43,080 bases of DNA. Source: Betaproteobacteria bacterium (GTDB lineage: Bacteria > Pseudomonadota > Gammaproteobacteria > Burkholderiales > UBA6910). Below, piece after piece: positions 17,605-26,604 of the stretch. The notes below the pieces were generated by a model. The model made no database searches and had not been told where the DNA came from. It saw nothing but the letters and a program-made list of their open reading frames with translations. The stretch lies in contig JACPEG010000010.1 in NCBI GenBank assembly GCA_016183615.1, positions 1 to 43,080 on the forward strand, in the 5' to 3' direction. Within the stretch, counting starts at the first letter, position 1, and each line of letters opens with the position of its first letter. Both the position numbers and the translations under genes were made by a program.

Positions 17605-18642
17605 ATGAAAACCAACCGTTTCTCGCGCTCGTTATCGACGTGCATCGCATTCGTTCTTCTTACTCTGGCGGCGAATGTCCAATCGGCCCCGCCGCCGGGC
17701 GGCAAGTTCAAGGTCCTGCACATCATGAGCTACCACTCCCCGTGGCGCTGGACCGACGGCCAGCTGGAAGGATTCAAGGAGGGGCTTCAGGGGCTGCCGG
17801 CGGAATACAAGGTTTTCCAGATGGACACCAAGCGCAACAGCAGCCCCGAGGCCAAGGAAAAAATGGGCCGGGAGGCGATGGCCCTGATCGAGCAGTGGAA
17901 GCCGGACCTGGTCTACACCAGCGACGACGACGCCCAGGAATACGTGGCAAAACATTACATCAACAAACCCCTTCCCTTCGTCTTCAGCGGCGTCAACAAG
18001 GCCCCGGGGGCCTACGGCTTCGAAGGCAGCCGCAATGTCACAGGCGTTCTGGAACAGGAGCACTTCGTGGAATCGGTGCGGCTGCTCAAGCGAATCGTCC
18101 CGGGCGTAAGGAAAATCGCGGTCGTCCTGGACGACGCGCCCATGTGGGATCCGGTGGAGAAGCGGATGCGGGCCGCTACCAAGGCGCTCCCGGACGTGGA
18201 GCTGGAGCCCTGGGACACCATCCTCACCTTCGAGGAGTACAAGCGCAGGATCAAGGCCTATCACGGGACGGTGGACGCCATCGCCCTGATCGGCATCTTC
18301 AATTTCAAGGACGAGCGCGGAAAGAATGTCCCCTACCAGGACGTGCTCAAATGGACCGCCGAGAACAGCACCCTGCCCGACTTCGGCTTCTGGATCGACC
18401 GGGTCCATTTCGGCACCCTCGCCGCGGTGACCGTTTCCGAGCGGGAGCAGGGCCTCGCTGCCGGGCGCATCGCCCGCGCCATTCTCGCCGAGGGCAAGGC
18501 GCCGTCCGCTTTTTTCATGAGGCCGACGGTAAAGGGCCTCCCCGTGGTCAGCCTGGCGCGGGCCAACAGGCTCGGCATCAAGATTCCGAGCGGCGTTCTG
18601 CTATCCGCCGAAGTGATCCAGAAGTTCGACTGGGAACAGTAG
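17605..18642 (+). CDS. Periplasmic substrate-binding protein, ABC_sub_bind type
   Basis: The 345-residue protein has a cleavable signal peptide (basic start, hydrophobic 10-24, likely cut after VQSA) and the two-lobed type 1 binding fold: VLHIMSYHSPW, PDLVYTSDDDAQEYV, PFVFSGVNKAP, VRKIAVVLDD and PDFGFWIDRVHFGTLAAVTVSE. The AAGGGAGG ribosome site is about 5 bp before ATG 17605. No ABC permease or ATPase follows. Instead the stop codon TAG overlaps the GTG start of a membrane GGDEF-EAL protein by one base. The likely role is extracytoplasmic ligand detection for that enzyme. The ligand cannot be predicted; the family includes tryptophan- and other amino-acid-type binding proteins. Confidence 0.87.
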   Translation: MKTNRFSRSLSTCIAFVLLTLAANVQSAPPPGGKFKVLHIMSYHSPWRWTDGQLEGFKEGLQGLPAEYKVFQMDTKRNSSPEAKEKMGREAMALIEQWKPDLVYTSDDDAQEYVAKHYINKPLPFVFSGVNKAPGAYGFEGSRNVTGVLEQEHFVESVRLLKRIVPGVRKIAVVLDDAPMWDPVEKRMRAATKALPDVELEPWDTILTFEEYKRRIKAYHGTVDAIALIGIFNFKDERGKNVPYQDVLKWTAENSTLPDFGFWIDRVHFGTLAAVTVSEREQGLAAGRIARAILAEGKAPSAFFMRPTVKGLPVVSLARANRLGIKIPSGVLLSAEVIQKFDWEQ

Positions 18643-20747
18643 TGACCCTCGGGCTGCGGGCGAAGATCCTCCTCATCGCGACCGGCGCCCTGCTGGTCTC
18701 GATGGGCGCGGTCATCGCCGTTAGCAACTACGTCTTCAACCGGGAGTACACGTCAGCGCTTCAGTCCCGGTCGGCCGCAATCGCCACCGGCCTCAAGGTG
18801 CAGCTGGAGCGGGTGCTCCAGCTCGGCATCCCCCTCGATAACCTGATCGGCTTCGAGGAGCAGTTGGCGGAAGCGGTCACGGCCTACCAGGGCATCGACT
18901 ACGCCATGGTGGCCGCCCCCGACGGTCGCATCCTGTTCCACAGCGAAGCGGGCCGGCAGGGCCGGATCGTCGATGAACCCGAAGTCCTCGACGCGGTTCG
19001 CAGTGGAAAGCAGGCCACCGTTCCCCACCGAAGTCCCAGTACGGGTCATCGGGACTACGGGGTCATCGTTCCCGTCACCGATCTGCAGGGCGCCCATCTG
19101 GCGAGCGTGGTCGTGGATTTCCCCGCCGGCATCATTACGGGCAAGGCAGCCGCGATGGCCGCGTTCAACCTGGGGGCGGGTGCGGTTTTCCTGGTCGGTG
19201 GGGTTATCGCGCTCGTCGTCGGGCTCTCCCTGTTCGTCACGAGTCCCCTGACAAGGTTGATCGGCGCGATCGAGAGCATTCGCCGGGACACCGCCGACCT
19301 TTCCCACCGCATCCAGGTATCCTCGCGGGACGAGATCGGGCGCCTGGCCCGCGCCTTCAACAGCCTGATGGAGGATCTGCAGGCCACCACCGTATCGAAG
19401 ACCGAACTCGAAAAGGCGATGCACGAGATCAAGCACGCGGCGACCCACGACGCGCTCACCGGGCTGCCCAACCGGAACCTGATGCGCGACCGGCTCATCG
19501 GCGCACTCGCCTATGCGCGGCGCTACGGCCGGCACACTACCGTGGTTTACATCGACCTCGACGATTTCAAGGTGATCAACGACAGCCTGGGTCACGATAT
19601 GGGCGACACGCTGCTCAAGACCATTGCCGATCGCCTGTCCGCCTGCGTGCGCGAAGTGGATACGGTGTCGCGGGTCGGCGGTGATGAGTTCGTGATCCTG
19701 CTATTCGACCAGCCGGAGGAAGGAAAAGGGATTGTTCCCGTCCTCGAGCGCGTTCAGGAGAGCATCAGGAAGCCGATCGCAATCTCCGGACGCGAGTACA
19801 ACATCACCCCCAGCATGGGGTTTGCCATCTTTCCCCAGGACGGCGCCGACGCCGATACGCTGGTGCCTAATGCCGACGTGGCCATGTACCGGGCGAAGGA
19901 ACTGGGGCGCAACAATTTCCAGGCCTATTCCAACACGATGCGGGTGCGGCTCGCCGAACGCCTGGCCGTGCACAACGGCCTGTTGCGGGCCATCGAACAG
20001 CACGAGCTGCTTGTTTATTACCAGCCCCAGGCGGACCTGCGCACCGGGAAAATCGTCGGCGCCGAGGCCCTGGTGCGCTGGCGCCATCCGGACCGCGGCC
20101 TGGTGCCCCCCGACCGCTTCATTCCGGTGGCCGAGGAAACCGGCCTCATCGCCCCGATTGGCGAGTTCGTGCTTCGGACCGCCTGCGCCCAGACCCGGGA
20201 CTGGCAGAGCCAGGGCCTCCCCTCCATCAGGATCGCGGTCAACCTCTCGCCACGCCAGTTCTGGGAGCCCAAGCTTCCCAAGGTGGTGCAGAAGGCCCTG
20301 CATGATGCCGGCCTCGAACCCTCCTATCTTGAGCTGGAGCTGACCGAGAGCCTGGTCATGAGGAGCGTCGAGGAGGCCGTGAAAACGATGAAGGCCTTTC
20401 GGGCGATGGGCGTGGGACTGGCCATGGACGACTTCGGCACCGGCTACTCGAGCCTGAGCGCCCTGCAGCGGCTGCCCCTCAACCGGCTCAAGATCGCCCA
20501 GGCCTTCATGCGCGATGTCCCGAGCCATCCGGACAGCGTCGCCATTGCCCAGGCCATCATCTCCCTGGGACACACCCTGAAGCTCACCGTGATCGCAGAG
20601 GGCGTCGAGACCGCCGAGCAACTGGAGTTTCTCCGCGCCAACGGCTGCGACGAAATCCAGGGTTATCTGCTCGGCAAGCCCATGCCGCCGGAGCAACTCG
20701 CGGAACTGCTCGCCGCGCGCGGCGGAACGGTAAAGCCCCTCGCCTGA
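18642..20747 (+). CDS. Membrane sensor HAMP-GGDEF-EAL protein
   Basis: GTG 18642 shares a base with the upstream TAG, and TM1 begins a few residues later, which supports this start (701 residues); the frame is open much further upstream as a shadow. TM1 (about 6-28) and TM2 (about 178-203) flank a periplasmic CACHE-like domain, followed by HAMP, GGDEF (about 265-430) and EAL (445-695). GGDEF is intact at 346-350 with I-site REVD. EAL has E475 in [29 protein letters not shown] and VIAEGVET. Oddities are LKIA at Ala619 where LKID is nearly universal, and LSALQRL in place of LSYLKRL. Catalytic Lys is kept, so phosphodiesterase activity is uncertain. It is paired with the binding protein upstream. 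Confidence 0.9.
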   Translation: MTLGLRAKILLIATGALLVSMGAVIAVSNYVFNREYTSALQSRSAAIATGLKVQLERVLQLGIPLDNLIGFEEQLAEAVTAYQGIDYAMVAAPDGRILFHSEAGRQGRIVDEPEVLDAVRSGKQATVPHRSPSTGHRDYGVIVPVTDLQGAHLASVVVDFPAGIITGKAAAMAAFNLGAGAVFLVGGVIALVVGLSLFVTSPLTRLIGAIESIRRDTADLSHRIQVSSRDEIGRLARAFNSLMEDLQATTVSKTELEKAMHEIKHAATHDALTGLPNRNLMRDRLIGALAYARRYGRHTTVVYIDLDDFKVINDSLGHDMGDTLLKTIADRLSACVREVDTVSRVGGDEFVILLFDQPEEGKGIVPVLERVQESIRKPIAISGREYNITPSMGFAIFPQDGADADTLVPNADVAMYRAKELGRNNFQAYSNTMRVRLAERLAVHNGLLRAIEQHELLVYYQPQADLRTGKIVGAEALVRWRHPDRGLVPPDRFIPVAEETGLIAPIGEFVLRTACAQTRDWQSQGLPSIRIAVNLSPRQFWEPKLPKVVQKALHDAGLEPSYLELELTESLVMRSVEEAVKTMKAFRAMGVGLAMDDFGTGYSSLSALQRLPLNRLKIAQAFMRDVPSHPDSVAIAQAIISLGHTLKLTVIAEGVETAEQLEFLRANGCDEIQGYLLGKPMPPEQLAELLAARGGTVKPLA

Positions 20748-21072
20748 CCGCACGGGTATCCCGGGCCCGGCGCCCTGGCAGTTCGTTGAAAAGCTCCTCG
20801 AAGCCGCCTCCCCTTCGTCGCCCGCCCGGCACCGACTGAACTGGAAAATCTATCAATTTGATAGGTTTTTGCCCAAATTTGGTGTGCATCTCCGAACGGT
20901 GCCGTGAATTTCGTGACCTGGATCAAATGCCGTTGTGCGATGCGTCAGGCATAATAGCGGCGTTTCCGGACGGATTCCCGGGACCCGCTGCATTCCCAAA
21001 TCATGACCGAAGGGCGTTCGGGATTCTCTCAGGCCATTGCGGCTCAGGCGCCGGTTCATAAACGTCCCAACG
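20748..21072. other. Intergenic region, 325 bp
   Basis: This gap separates the GGDEF-EAL gene from the HD-GYP gene on the same strand. Apart from the AT-rich terminator-like dyad described separately, I see a CATAAT hexamer at 20950-20955 that could be a -10 element, but no convincing -35 at normal spacing. No Shine-Dalgarno is obvious before ATG 21073. No conserved small ORF or RNA was recognised. Confidence 0.5.
20845..20870 (+). terminator. Candidate rho-independent terminator or AT-rich dyad
   Basis: CTATC (20850-20854) pairs with GATAG (20860-20864); the stem extends outward through a T-G wobble and AAAA/TTTT and ends in a run of five T. In otherwise GC-rich sequence about 100 bp after the GGDEF-EAL stop, this fits a terminator. 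The stem is weak, so an operator dyad is also possible. Confidence 0.45.
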
Positions 21073-22872
21073 ATGCTCCCAGCCACAACGCGCGATTCAG
21101 TTGATCCCCATCCCGGATCCGGCGGGCGGCGGGTGGCTCTGATCATTTCGCTCGTCTACCTCGCCACCGCCACGGCGTGGATCGTGTTTTCCGACGCTTT
21201 TCTTCTGGGCCTGACAGGCGATCCGGGCCTGCTCTCCAGGCTGCAGACCTACAAGGGGATCGGTTTCGTCGCCGTCACCGCGCTGGCATTGTTCTTCGCG
21301 CTGAACCGTTACGTGGGCCGGATTCTCGATCTGCTCGGCCGGGTCGAGCGCCAGCGCGACCAGCTCCAGCAGGTGCGGGAGCGCTGGACCGAGGCCTTCG
21401 ACGCGATCCAGGACCCGATCATGCTTCACGATGCCGAGCAGCGCATCGTTCGCTGCAATCTCGCCTACGCGAAAAAGGCCGGGCTTGAGGTCAAGGCGGT
21501 GATCGGCCGGCCCTACGGGGAGTGTTTCCCGCGCTCGGTCCGCCTTCCCGTTCTCGCCTCTCCCGAAGACCGCGGCGTCCCGCCTGTGGAATTCTCGACT
21601 CCGGACGGCGGACACCATCTCGCCACGCCCTACCCGGTCGCCGGACCCGACGGCACGCCGCTCTACACGCTGCACGTGTTCCGCGACATCACCGAGCGCC
21701 GGGAATTCGAGTCCAGCCTGGCCAAGCTCAACCGTGCGCTGAAGACCCTGGGCGAGGTGAACAGGGTTTTGGTGCGGGCCCGGGACGAGGCAGAACTGCT
21801 GGAGAAAATCTGCCGGGCGGCGGTGGAGGTCGGCGGCTTTACCCTCGCATGGGTGGGCTACGTGGACGACGACTTGCGCATCCGGCCGATGGCCTCCCAC
21901 GGGGACCGCAATGGATACGTCTCCGGCCTCAACATCACGGCGCGCGAAGACGCTGCCGGCGGCTGCGTGACCGGCATCGCGGTGCGCGAGGGGCGCGTCA
22001 ATGTCATCGATGACACCGCGCGCGATGCCGGTCCCAGGGATTGCCTGAACCAGGCGCGCCGCATGGGCTACCGCTCCATGATCGCCCTGTCGTTGAAGAG
22101 CAAGGGCAAGGTTTTCGGATCGTTCACCATCTACTCGGCGGAGCCCGAGGCGTTCGCCGAAGACGAAATCGCCCTGCTGGAGGAAATGGCCAGCGACCTG
22201 GCGTTCGGCATTACCACCTTGCGAAACGAAGTGAAGCGGGGCGACCTGGAGGCCCGCGCCCGCCGCCACCTGGAGCAGCTCAACGCCGGCATGGAGCAGG
22301 CCATCGAGGCGTTCGCACTGACGATCGAGAAGCGCGATCCCTACACGGCGGGACACCAGCGAAGGGTCGCGGACTTCGCTGCCGCCATCGCCCGCGAAAT
22401 GGGGCTGCCGGACGATCGCGTCCAGGGGATAAGGCTCGGCGGCCTGATCCACGACATCGGAAAAATCTACATTCCCTCTGAAATCCTGAACCGCCCGGGG
22501 AAGCTCGTGCAAATGGAATTCGATCTCATCAAGACCCACACCACGGTGGGCTACGACATCCTGAAGGGCATCGATTTCAACTGGCCGGTGGCGCAGATGG
22601 TGCTCCAGCACCACGAGCGGCTCGACGGCTCCGGCTATCCCGAGGGCGTGAAGGGCGATGCGATCCTGCTGGAGGCGCGAATTCTCGCGGTGGCCGACGT
22701 GATCGAGGCCATGTCCTCTCACCGCCCCTACCGGCCTGCGCTGGGCCCCGACGCGGGCATCGAGGAAATCCTCCGCCACCGGGGGACGCGCTACGATCCG
22801 GACGTGGTGGACGCAGCAGCGCGGCTCTTGCGGGAAAAACGGTTCGACCTTGCGCCGGCGCCCTTCAGGTAG
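21073..22872 (+). CDS. TM-PAS-GAF-HD-GYP c-di-GMP phosphodiesterase
   Basis: From ATG 21073 the protein has 599 residues. An earlier in-frame start at 21037 would add 12, and neither has a strong ribosome site. Two membrane segments (about 20-40 and 63-83) are followed by a coiled linker, PAS (about 105-220), GAF (about 230-380) and HD-GYP (about 395-575). The HD-GYP signature is complete: KRDPYTAGHQ, LIHDIGK with H460/D461, and HHERLDGSGYP with H513/H514 and GYP at 521-523. Such enzymes hydrolyse c-di-GMP to pGpG or GMP. It is the only HD-GYP protein here, giving this neighbourhood both hydrolase classes. Promoter and regulation are not clear; the upstream terminator-like dyad suggests a separate transcript. 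Confidence 0.92.
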   Translation: MLPATTRDSVDPHPGSGGRRVALIISLVYLATATAWIVFSDAFLLGLTGDPGLLSRLQTYKGIGFVAVTALALFFALNRYVGRILDLLGRVERQRDQLQQVRERWTEAFDAIQDPIMLHDAEQRIVRCNLAYAKKAGLEVKAVIGRPYGECFPRSVRLPVLASPEDRGVPPVEFSTPDGGHHLATPYPVAGPDGTPLYTLHVFRDITERREFESSLAKLNRALKTLGEVNRVLVRARDEAELLEKICRAAVEVGGFTLAWVGYVDDDLRIRPMASHGDRNGYVSGLNITAREDAAGGCVTGIAVREGRVNVIDDTARDAGPRDCLNQARRMGYRSMIALSLKSKGKVFGSFTIYSAEPEAFAEDEIALLEEMASDLAFGITTLRNEVKRGDLEARARRHLEQLNAGMEQAIEAFALTIEKRDPYTAGHQRRVADFAAAIAREMGLPDDRVQGIRLGGLIHDIGKIYIPSEILNRPGKLVQMEFDLIKTHTTVGYDILKGIDFNWPVAQMVLQHHERLDGSGYPEGVKGDAILLEARILAVADVIEAMSSHRPYRPALGPDAGIEEILRHRGTRYDPDVVDAAARLLREKRFDLAPAPFR

Positions 22873-22885
22873 GTTAACAGGCTGT

Positions 22886-22933
22886 TATACTTACCCGCCT
22901 GAAAAAGAATAATCATTCTCCATGAAGAATGAT
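22886..22933 (+). promoter_or_regulatory. Promoter -10 with Fur-like box and 8-bp inverted repeat
   Basis: TATACT at 22886-22891 is a good -10 (the -35 is weak). Just downstream, 22902-22920 matches the 19-bp Fur consensus at 14 positions by my count, with AATAATCATT as the core. An overlapping perfect inverted repeat, ATCATTCT (22912-22919) and AGAATGAT (22926-22933) with a 6-bp spacer, lies 17 bp before ATG 22951. Placement after the -10 suits a repressor operator. Fur is a guess from consensus only. Confidence 0.45.
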
Positions 22934-22950
22934 GGGGGAGGCCAGTCGCC

Positions 22951-24966
22951 ATGATCCGTCGCATTTCCATTCGCGCCCAACTCTACGCGCTCGCCGCCAC
23001 CGCCGTGCTTCCCTTCGTGGCTTTCGGCGGCTACCTGCTCTATCACGACTTCCAGGAGGGCACGCGGCTCGCCGGCGAGAACGCCCTGACGCTGGCGCGC
23101 ACTTCCGCGGTCCGAAATCAGGAGCTGATTTCCGACACCCGCGCCCTCCTGGAACGGCTGGCGCGCCGGCAGCAACCGCTCGGGCTCGATCCGGCCCGCT
23201 GCGATCCGTTTCTCGCCGAGGTGAAGGCGCTCCTTCCCCGGTTCATCAATACCGGCGTGATCCGTCCCGACGGGCAAGTGATCTGCTCCGCAGTGCCCCA
23301 GCCCCGGGACAAGCCGGCGTCGGTCGCCCATACGGAGTGGTTTCGCCGCGCCATGGCCGAAGGCGCCTTCGTCGTGGGCAAGCCCTTCGTCGGCCCCATC
23401 ACCGGAAAGTGGGTTTCCGTTCTGGCCTATCCTCTGCGCGGTCCCGATCAACAGATTGCGGCGGTTTTCGCCCTTCCCCTCGATCTCGAGCGCCATTATC
23501 CCGGCGTGCACGGCGTCGAGCTTCCCGCCGGCACGGTGCTGGGCATCGTCGATTCGGAGGGAACGATCGTTGCGCGGGCCCCCGATCCGTCCCGCTGGAT
23601 CGGGAAAAACGTTCGGAGCAGCGCCGTGACCCCGATCATTCTTGCGCGCAAGGAGGGTCATGCCCGCGCCACTGGACTCGACGGCGTGGATCGAGTCTGG
23701 GGTTTCGCTCCCATTGCCGGAACCGACTGGTACGCCTATGCCGGTGTACCCGCGGAAACGGTGCTTGCTACAGCCCGTGCCGAGGCTCTTAACTATGCGG
23801 TCATCGCCGCCATCGCCGGCGTGTTTGTGATCGCACTGGTGGTTTACATCAGCAATCGCATCACGGAACCGGTTCGGAACGTCGCCCGTACCGCCCGGGC
23901 CGCAGCCGAAGGAAAGCTCGACCGGCGCGTGCCCGTCACAGGCGCCGCCGAGGTCGCGGAAGTTGCGGCGGAGTTCAATCTCATGCTGGAGCGCCGCGCC
24001 CAGGCGGAAGCGGAAATCCTGCGCGCCAAGGAAAGGCTGGACCTGGCGCTGGAGAGTTCCGGGCTCGCCCTGTGGGATTGGAACATCGCGACGGGAGAAG
24101 TTTTCCTCAGCGCCGAGTGGGGCGGGATCGTTGGGGGGCCGCTCGAACCCACCGTGACCACCTTTGGCTCCCTCGAGCAGCTGGTGCATCCGGATGACCG
24201 GGAGCAGATCGGCCCCCTGATCCGAGGCGCGCTCAAGGGAGAGCTTCCCGACTACCGGGCCGAACACCGGGTCATGATGGCGAGCGGGGACTGGAAGTGG
24301 ATCCAGAGCCACGGCAAGGTGGTGGAGCGCGGCGCCGATGGCTGCGCCCTGCGCATGACGGGCACCAACGCCGACATCACCGAGCGCAGGAAGGACCAGG
24401 AGCGCCTGGCATTCCTCGCCCAGTACGATGCCCTCACCGGGCTTACCAACCGCAGCCTGTTCCGGGACCGGCTTGAGCTTGCCCTGGCGCGAGCCAGGCG
24501 CAGCGAGCGCCTGGTGGGTCTCCTGTTCCTCGACCTGGACGACTTCAAGGAGATCAACGATACCCTCGGGCACAAGGTCGGCGACGAGGTGTTGTGCGTG
24601 GTGGCTGCCCGCCTCCGGCGCTGCGTTCGCGAAGTGGATACCGTGGCCCGCCTGGGGGGCGACGAGTTCACGGTGGTGCTCGAGGGGCTTGCCCACGTGG
24701 ACCAGATTTCCGCCGTCGCGGAGAAAATCCTGGCGACCGTGCGCGAGCCGATCCCGGTGGAGGGCCGCGAGCTTCACACCACCACCAGCATCGGCATCAC
24801 GGTCTATCCCTTCGACGTGGACGACCTCGAGCACCTGCTGCAGAACGCCGACAAGGCCATGTACCAGGCCAAGCGCGGCGGACGCAACACCTACCGGTTT
24901 TATTCGGCGGACGCCGAGGAGCATCCGGCGGCGGGAATCGAAACCGGCGCCGCTCCCCGACCTTGA
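22951..24966 (+). CDS. Membrane diguanylate cyclase dCACHE-HAMP-PAS-GGDEF
   Basis: The 671-residue protein begins at ATG 22951 after GGGGGAGG. TM1 (about 9-28) and TM2 (about 278-300) flank a large periplasmic double-CACHE sensor with GVIRPDGQVICSA and TDWYAYAGVPAE. HAMP (300-352), PAS (about 360-480, with WDWNIATGEV) and GGDEF (about 490-650) follow. GGDEF is intact (ARLGGDEF) with I-site REVD five residues before, so it should be a product-inhibited diguanylate cyclase. There is no EAL domain, making it the only clearly one-directional cyclase in the window. A Fur-like operator lies just upstream. Confidence 0.92.
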   Translation: MIRRISIRAQLYALAATAVLPFVAFGGYLLYHDFQEGTRLAGENALTLARTSAVRNQELISDTRALLERLARRQQPLGLDPARCDPFLAEVKALLPRFINTGVIRPDGQVICSAVPQPRDKPASVAHTEWFRRAMAEGAFVVGKPFVGPITGKWVSVLAYPLRGPDQQIAAVFALPLDLERHYPGVHGVELPAGTVLGIVDSEGTIVARAPDPSRWIGKNVRSSAVTPIILARKEGHARATGLDGVDRVWGFAPIAGTDWYAYAGVPAETVLATARAEALNYAVIAAIAGVFVIALVVYISNRITEPVRNVARTARAAAEGKLDRRVPVTGAAEVAEVAAEFNLMLERRAQAEAEILRAKERLDLALESSGLALWDWNIATGEVFLSAEWGGIVGGPLEPTVTTFGSLEQLVHPDDREQIGPLIRGALKGELPDYRAEHRVMMASGDWKWIQSHGKVVERGADGCALRMTGTNADITERRKDQERLAFLAQYDALTGLTNRSLFRDRLELALARARRSERLVGLLFLDLDDFKEINDTLGHKVGDEVLCVVAARLRRCVREVDTVARLGGDEFTVVLEGLAHVDQISAVAEKILATVREPIPVEGRELHTTTSIGITVYPFDVDDLEHLLQNADKAMYQAKRGGRNTYRFYSADAEEHPAAGIETGAAPRP

Positions 24967-25064
24967 TCCCGGCCGGCTGTCAGTTTTCCGCCTAGAATGA
25001 GACTAATCGGTACCCCGGCGGTACACCCTGCCGGAGCGCAGATAACCCGACCCAGGAGAACTCC

Positions 25065-25712
25065 ATGTTGATGTTCGGCAAGAAGGCCCGGATGCCCGCC
25101 CCGGCCGACGCCCTGCCCGGCCGCGCCCAGCCAATGCCTGTGCCCGACAAGCACTTCGTCAACGGCCATCCCCTGAAACCCCCTTTCCCCGCAGGGATGG
25201 AGACTGCGGTATTCGGCCTGGGCTGCTTCTGGGGCGCCGAGCGCAAGTTCTGGCAGACCCCGGGGGTGTACACCACCGCCGTGGGCTACGCCGGCGGCTG
25301 TACGCCCAATCCCACCTACGAGGAAGTGTGCACCGGACTCACCGGTCATACCGAAGTCGTGCTGGTGGTGTACGACCCGAAGGTTGTCAGCTACGACGCA
25401 CTGCTCAAGCTGTTCTGGGAGGCCCATGATCCCACCCAGGGGATGCGCCAGGGCAACGACGTCGGCACCCAGTACCGCTCGGCGATCTATGCCTGCTCGG
25501 ATGCCCGGAAGAAGGCCGCGGAAGCCTCTCGCGCCGCTTACGAGGACGCGCTGCGGCGCAACGGCCACGGCGCCATCACCACGGAAATCCGCGAGGCGCC
25601 GGAGTTCTTTTACGCCGAGGCCTATCACCAGCAGTATCTCGCCAAGAATCCCGGCGGCTACTGCGGACTGGGGGGCACGGGCGTGGCGTGCCCCGTGGGG
25701 CTGGGGGCGTGA
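25065..25712 (+). CDS. msrA: Peptide methionine sulfoxide reductase MsrA
   Basis: The 215-residue enzyme reduces methionine-S-sulfoxide in proteins. The active-site motif GCFWG carries nucleophile Cys54, and the C terminus holds Cys200 and Cys209 in a [13 protein letters not shown] tail, like the recycling cysteines of three-Cys MsrA. Family blocks are present: [22 protein letters not shown] and [16 protein letters not shown] lies about 7 bp before ATG 25065. There is no signal peptide, so it is cytoplasmic. It stands alone, ahead of a REP array. Confidence 0.96.
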   Translation: MLMFGKKARMPAPADALPGRAQPMPVPDKHFVNGHPLKPPFPAGMETAVFGLGCFWGAERKFWQTPGVYTTAVGYAGGCTPNPTYEEVCTGLTGHTEVVLVVYDPKVVSYDALLKLFWEAHDPTQGMRQGNDVGTQYRSAIYACSDARKKAAEASRAAYEDALRRNGHGAITTEIREAPEFFYAEAYHQQYLAKNPGGYCGLGGTGVACPVGLGA

Positions 25713-25747
25713 CCTCGTCTCACCACTCCGCACGGTGCCCCGCGCCG

Positions 25748-25937
25748 ATGAATTCCCTCTCCCGGGGGTTGTAGGAGGGGATTCATCCCCGACCCGCTCG
25801 CGAATAAATTCGCTCCTACCGGGGTTTGTAGGAGGGGATTCATCCCCGACCCGCTCGCGAGAATAAATTCGCTCCTACCTGGGGTTGTAGGAGGGGATTC
25901 ATCCCCGACCCGCTCGCGAGAATAAATTCGCTCCTGC
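25748..25937. repeat. REP array, 57-59 bp period
   Basis: Plus-strand REPs (GTAGGAG, stem GGGGAT, TC, ATCCCC, GACC) begin at 25771, 25828 and 25887 and alternate with minus-strand REPs whose stem is GCGAAT, TT, ATTCGC. A degenerate copy sits at the left edge. Spacing is 57 then 59 bp. The array occupies most of the 319-bp gap between msrA and lemA; the rest holds a TATACT hexamer at 25978-25983 that may be the lemA -10. Confidence 0.85.
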
Positions 25938-26031
25938 CTTTGCCCCGGGCGGACCTCATCTTGCCGGTCCGCTGCGTTATACTTTTGCCCTGTTCCTAGA
26001 CAATCCCAACCGTCAACAACAAGGGGGCTCC

Positions 26032-26604
26032 ATGGGCGTGTTCACTCTGGTTGTGGTGGGGATCCTGCTGGTCATCGTGGCCTACGGGATCATGATCTTC
26101 AACAATCTCGTCAACCTGAAGCACAACGTCTCCAAGGCCTGGGCCAACATCGACGTGCTGCTCAAGCAGCGCCACGACGAGCTGCCGAAGCTGGTGGAAA
26201 CCTGCAAGCAGTACATGAAGTTCGAGCAGGAGACCCTGGAGCGGGTGATGAAGGCACGGGCGGCGGTGCAGACCGCCCAGCAGGCCCAGGACATCAAGGG
26301 GCTGGGCGAGGCGGAAGGCGCGCTGCGGCTGGGGCTGGGGCGCCTGTTCGCCCTGGCGGAAGCCTACCCCGACCTCAAGACCAACCAGACCTTCCAGCAC
26401 CTGCAGGGACGCATCTCGGGGCTGGAGAACGCGATTGCCGACCGGCGCGAGTTCTACAACGAGTCGGTCAACGTCAACAACGTGCGCGTCGAGCAGTTCC
26501 CGGACAACGTGGTCGCCGGCATGTTCGGCTTCAGGCTGTTCGACCTGCTGGAGTTTGCGGCGGCGGAGAAAGCGGACGTGGACGTGAAGCAGCTGTTTGG
26601 CTGA
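26032..26604 (+). CDS. lemA: LemA family protein
   Basis: The 190-residue protein has a single N-terminal membrane anchor (about 4-24), then LemA helices with YGIMIFNNLVNLKHNVSKAW, NIDVLLKQRHDELPKLVET, LKTNQTFQHLQGRISGLENAI and RREFYNESVNVNN. AAGGGGG precedes ATG 26032. LemA proteins are membrane-tethered helical bundles of unclear function, often next to GIDE/DUF-type membrane proteins, as here. The last 57 bp and the following repeat are copied 207 bp downstream. Confidence 0.93.
   Translation: MGVFTLVVVGILLVIVAYGIMIFNNLVNLKHNVSKAWANIDVLLKQRHDELPKLVETCKQYMKFEQETLERVMKARAAVQTAQQAQDIKGLGEAEGALRLGLGRLFALAEAYPDLKTNQTFQHLQGRISGLENAIADRREFYNESVNVNNVRVEQFPDNVVAGMFGFRLFDLLEFAAAEKADVDVKQLFG

Noticed and set aside
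17568..18641. Long N-terminal extension of the second GGDEF-EAL protein
   Set aside because: It is an out-of-frame shadow of the binding-protein gene, which has a signal peptide and family motifs. TM1 begins right after GTG 18642.
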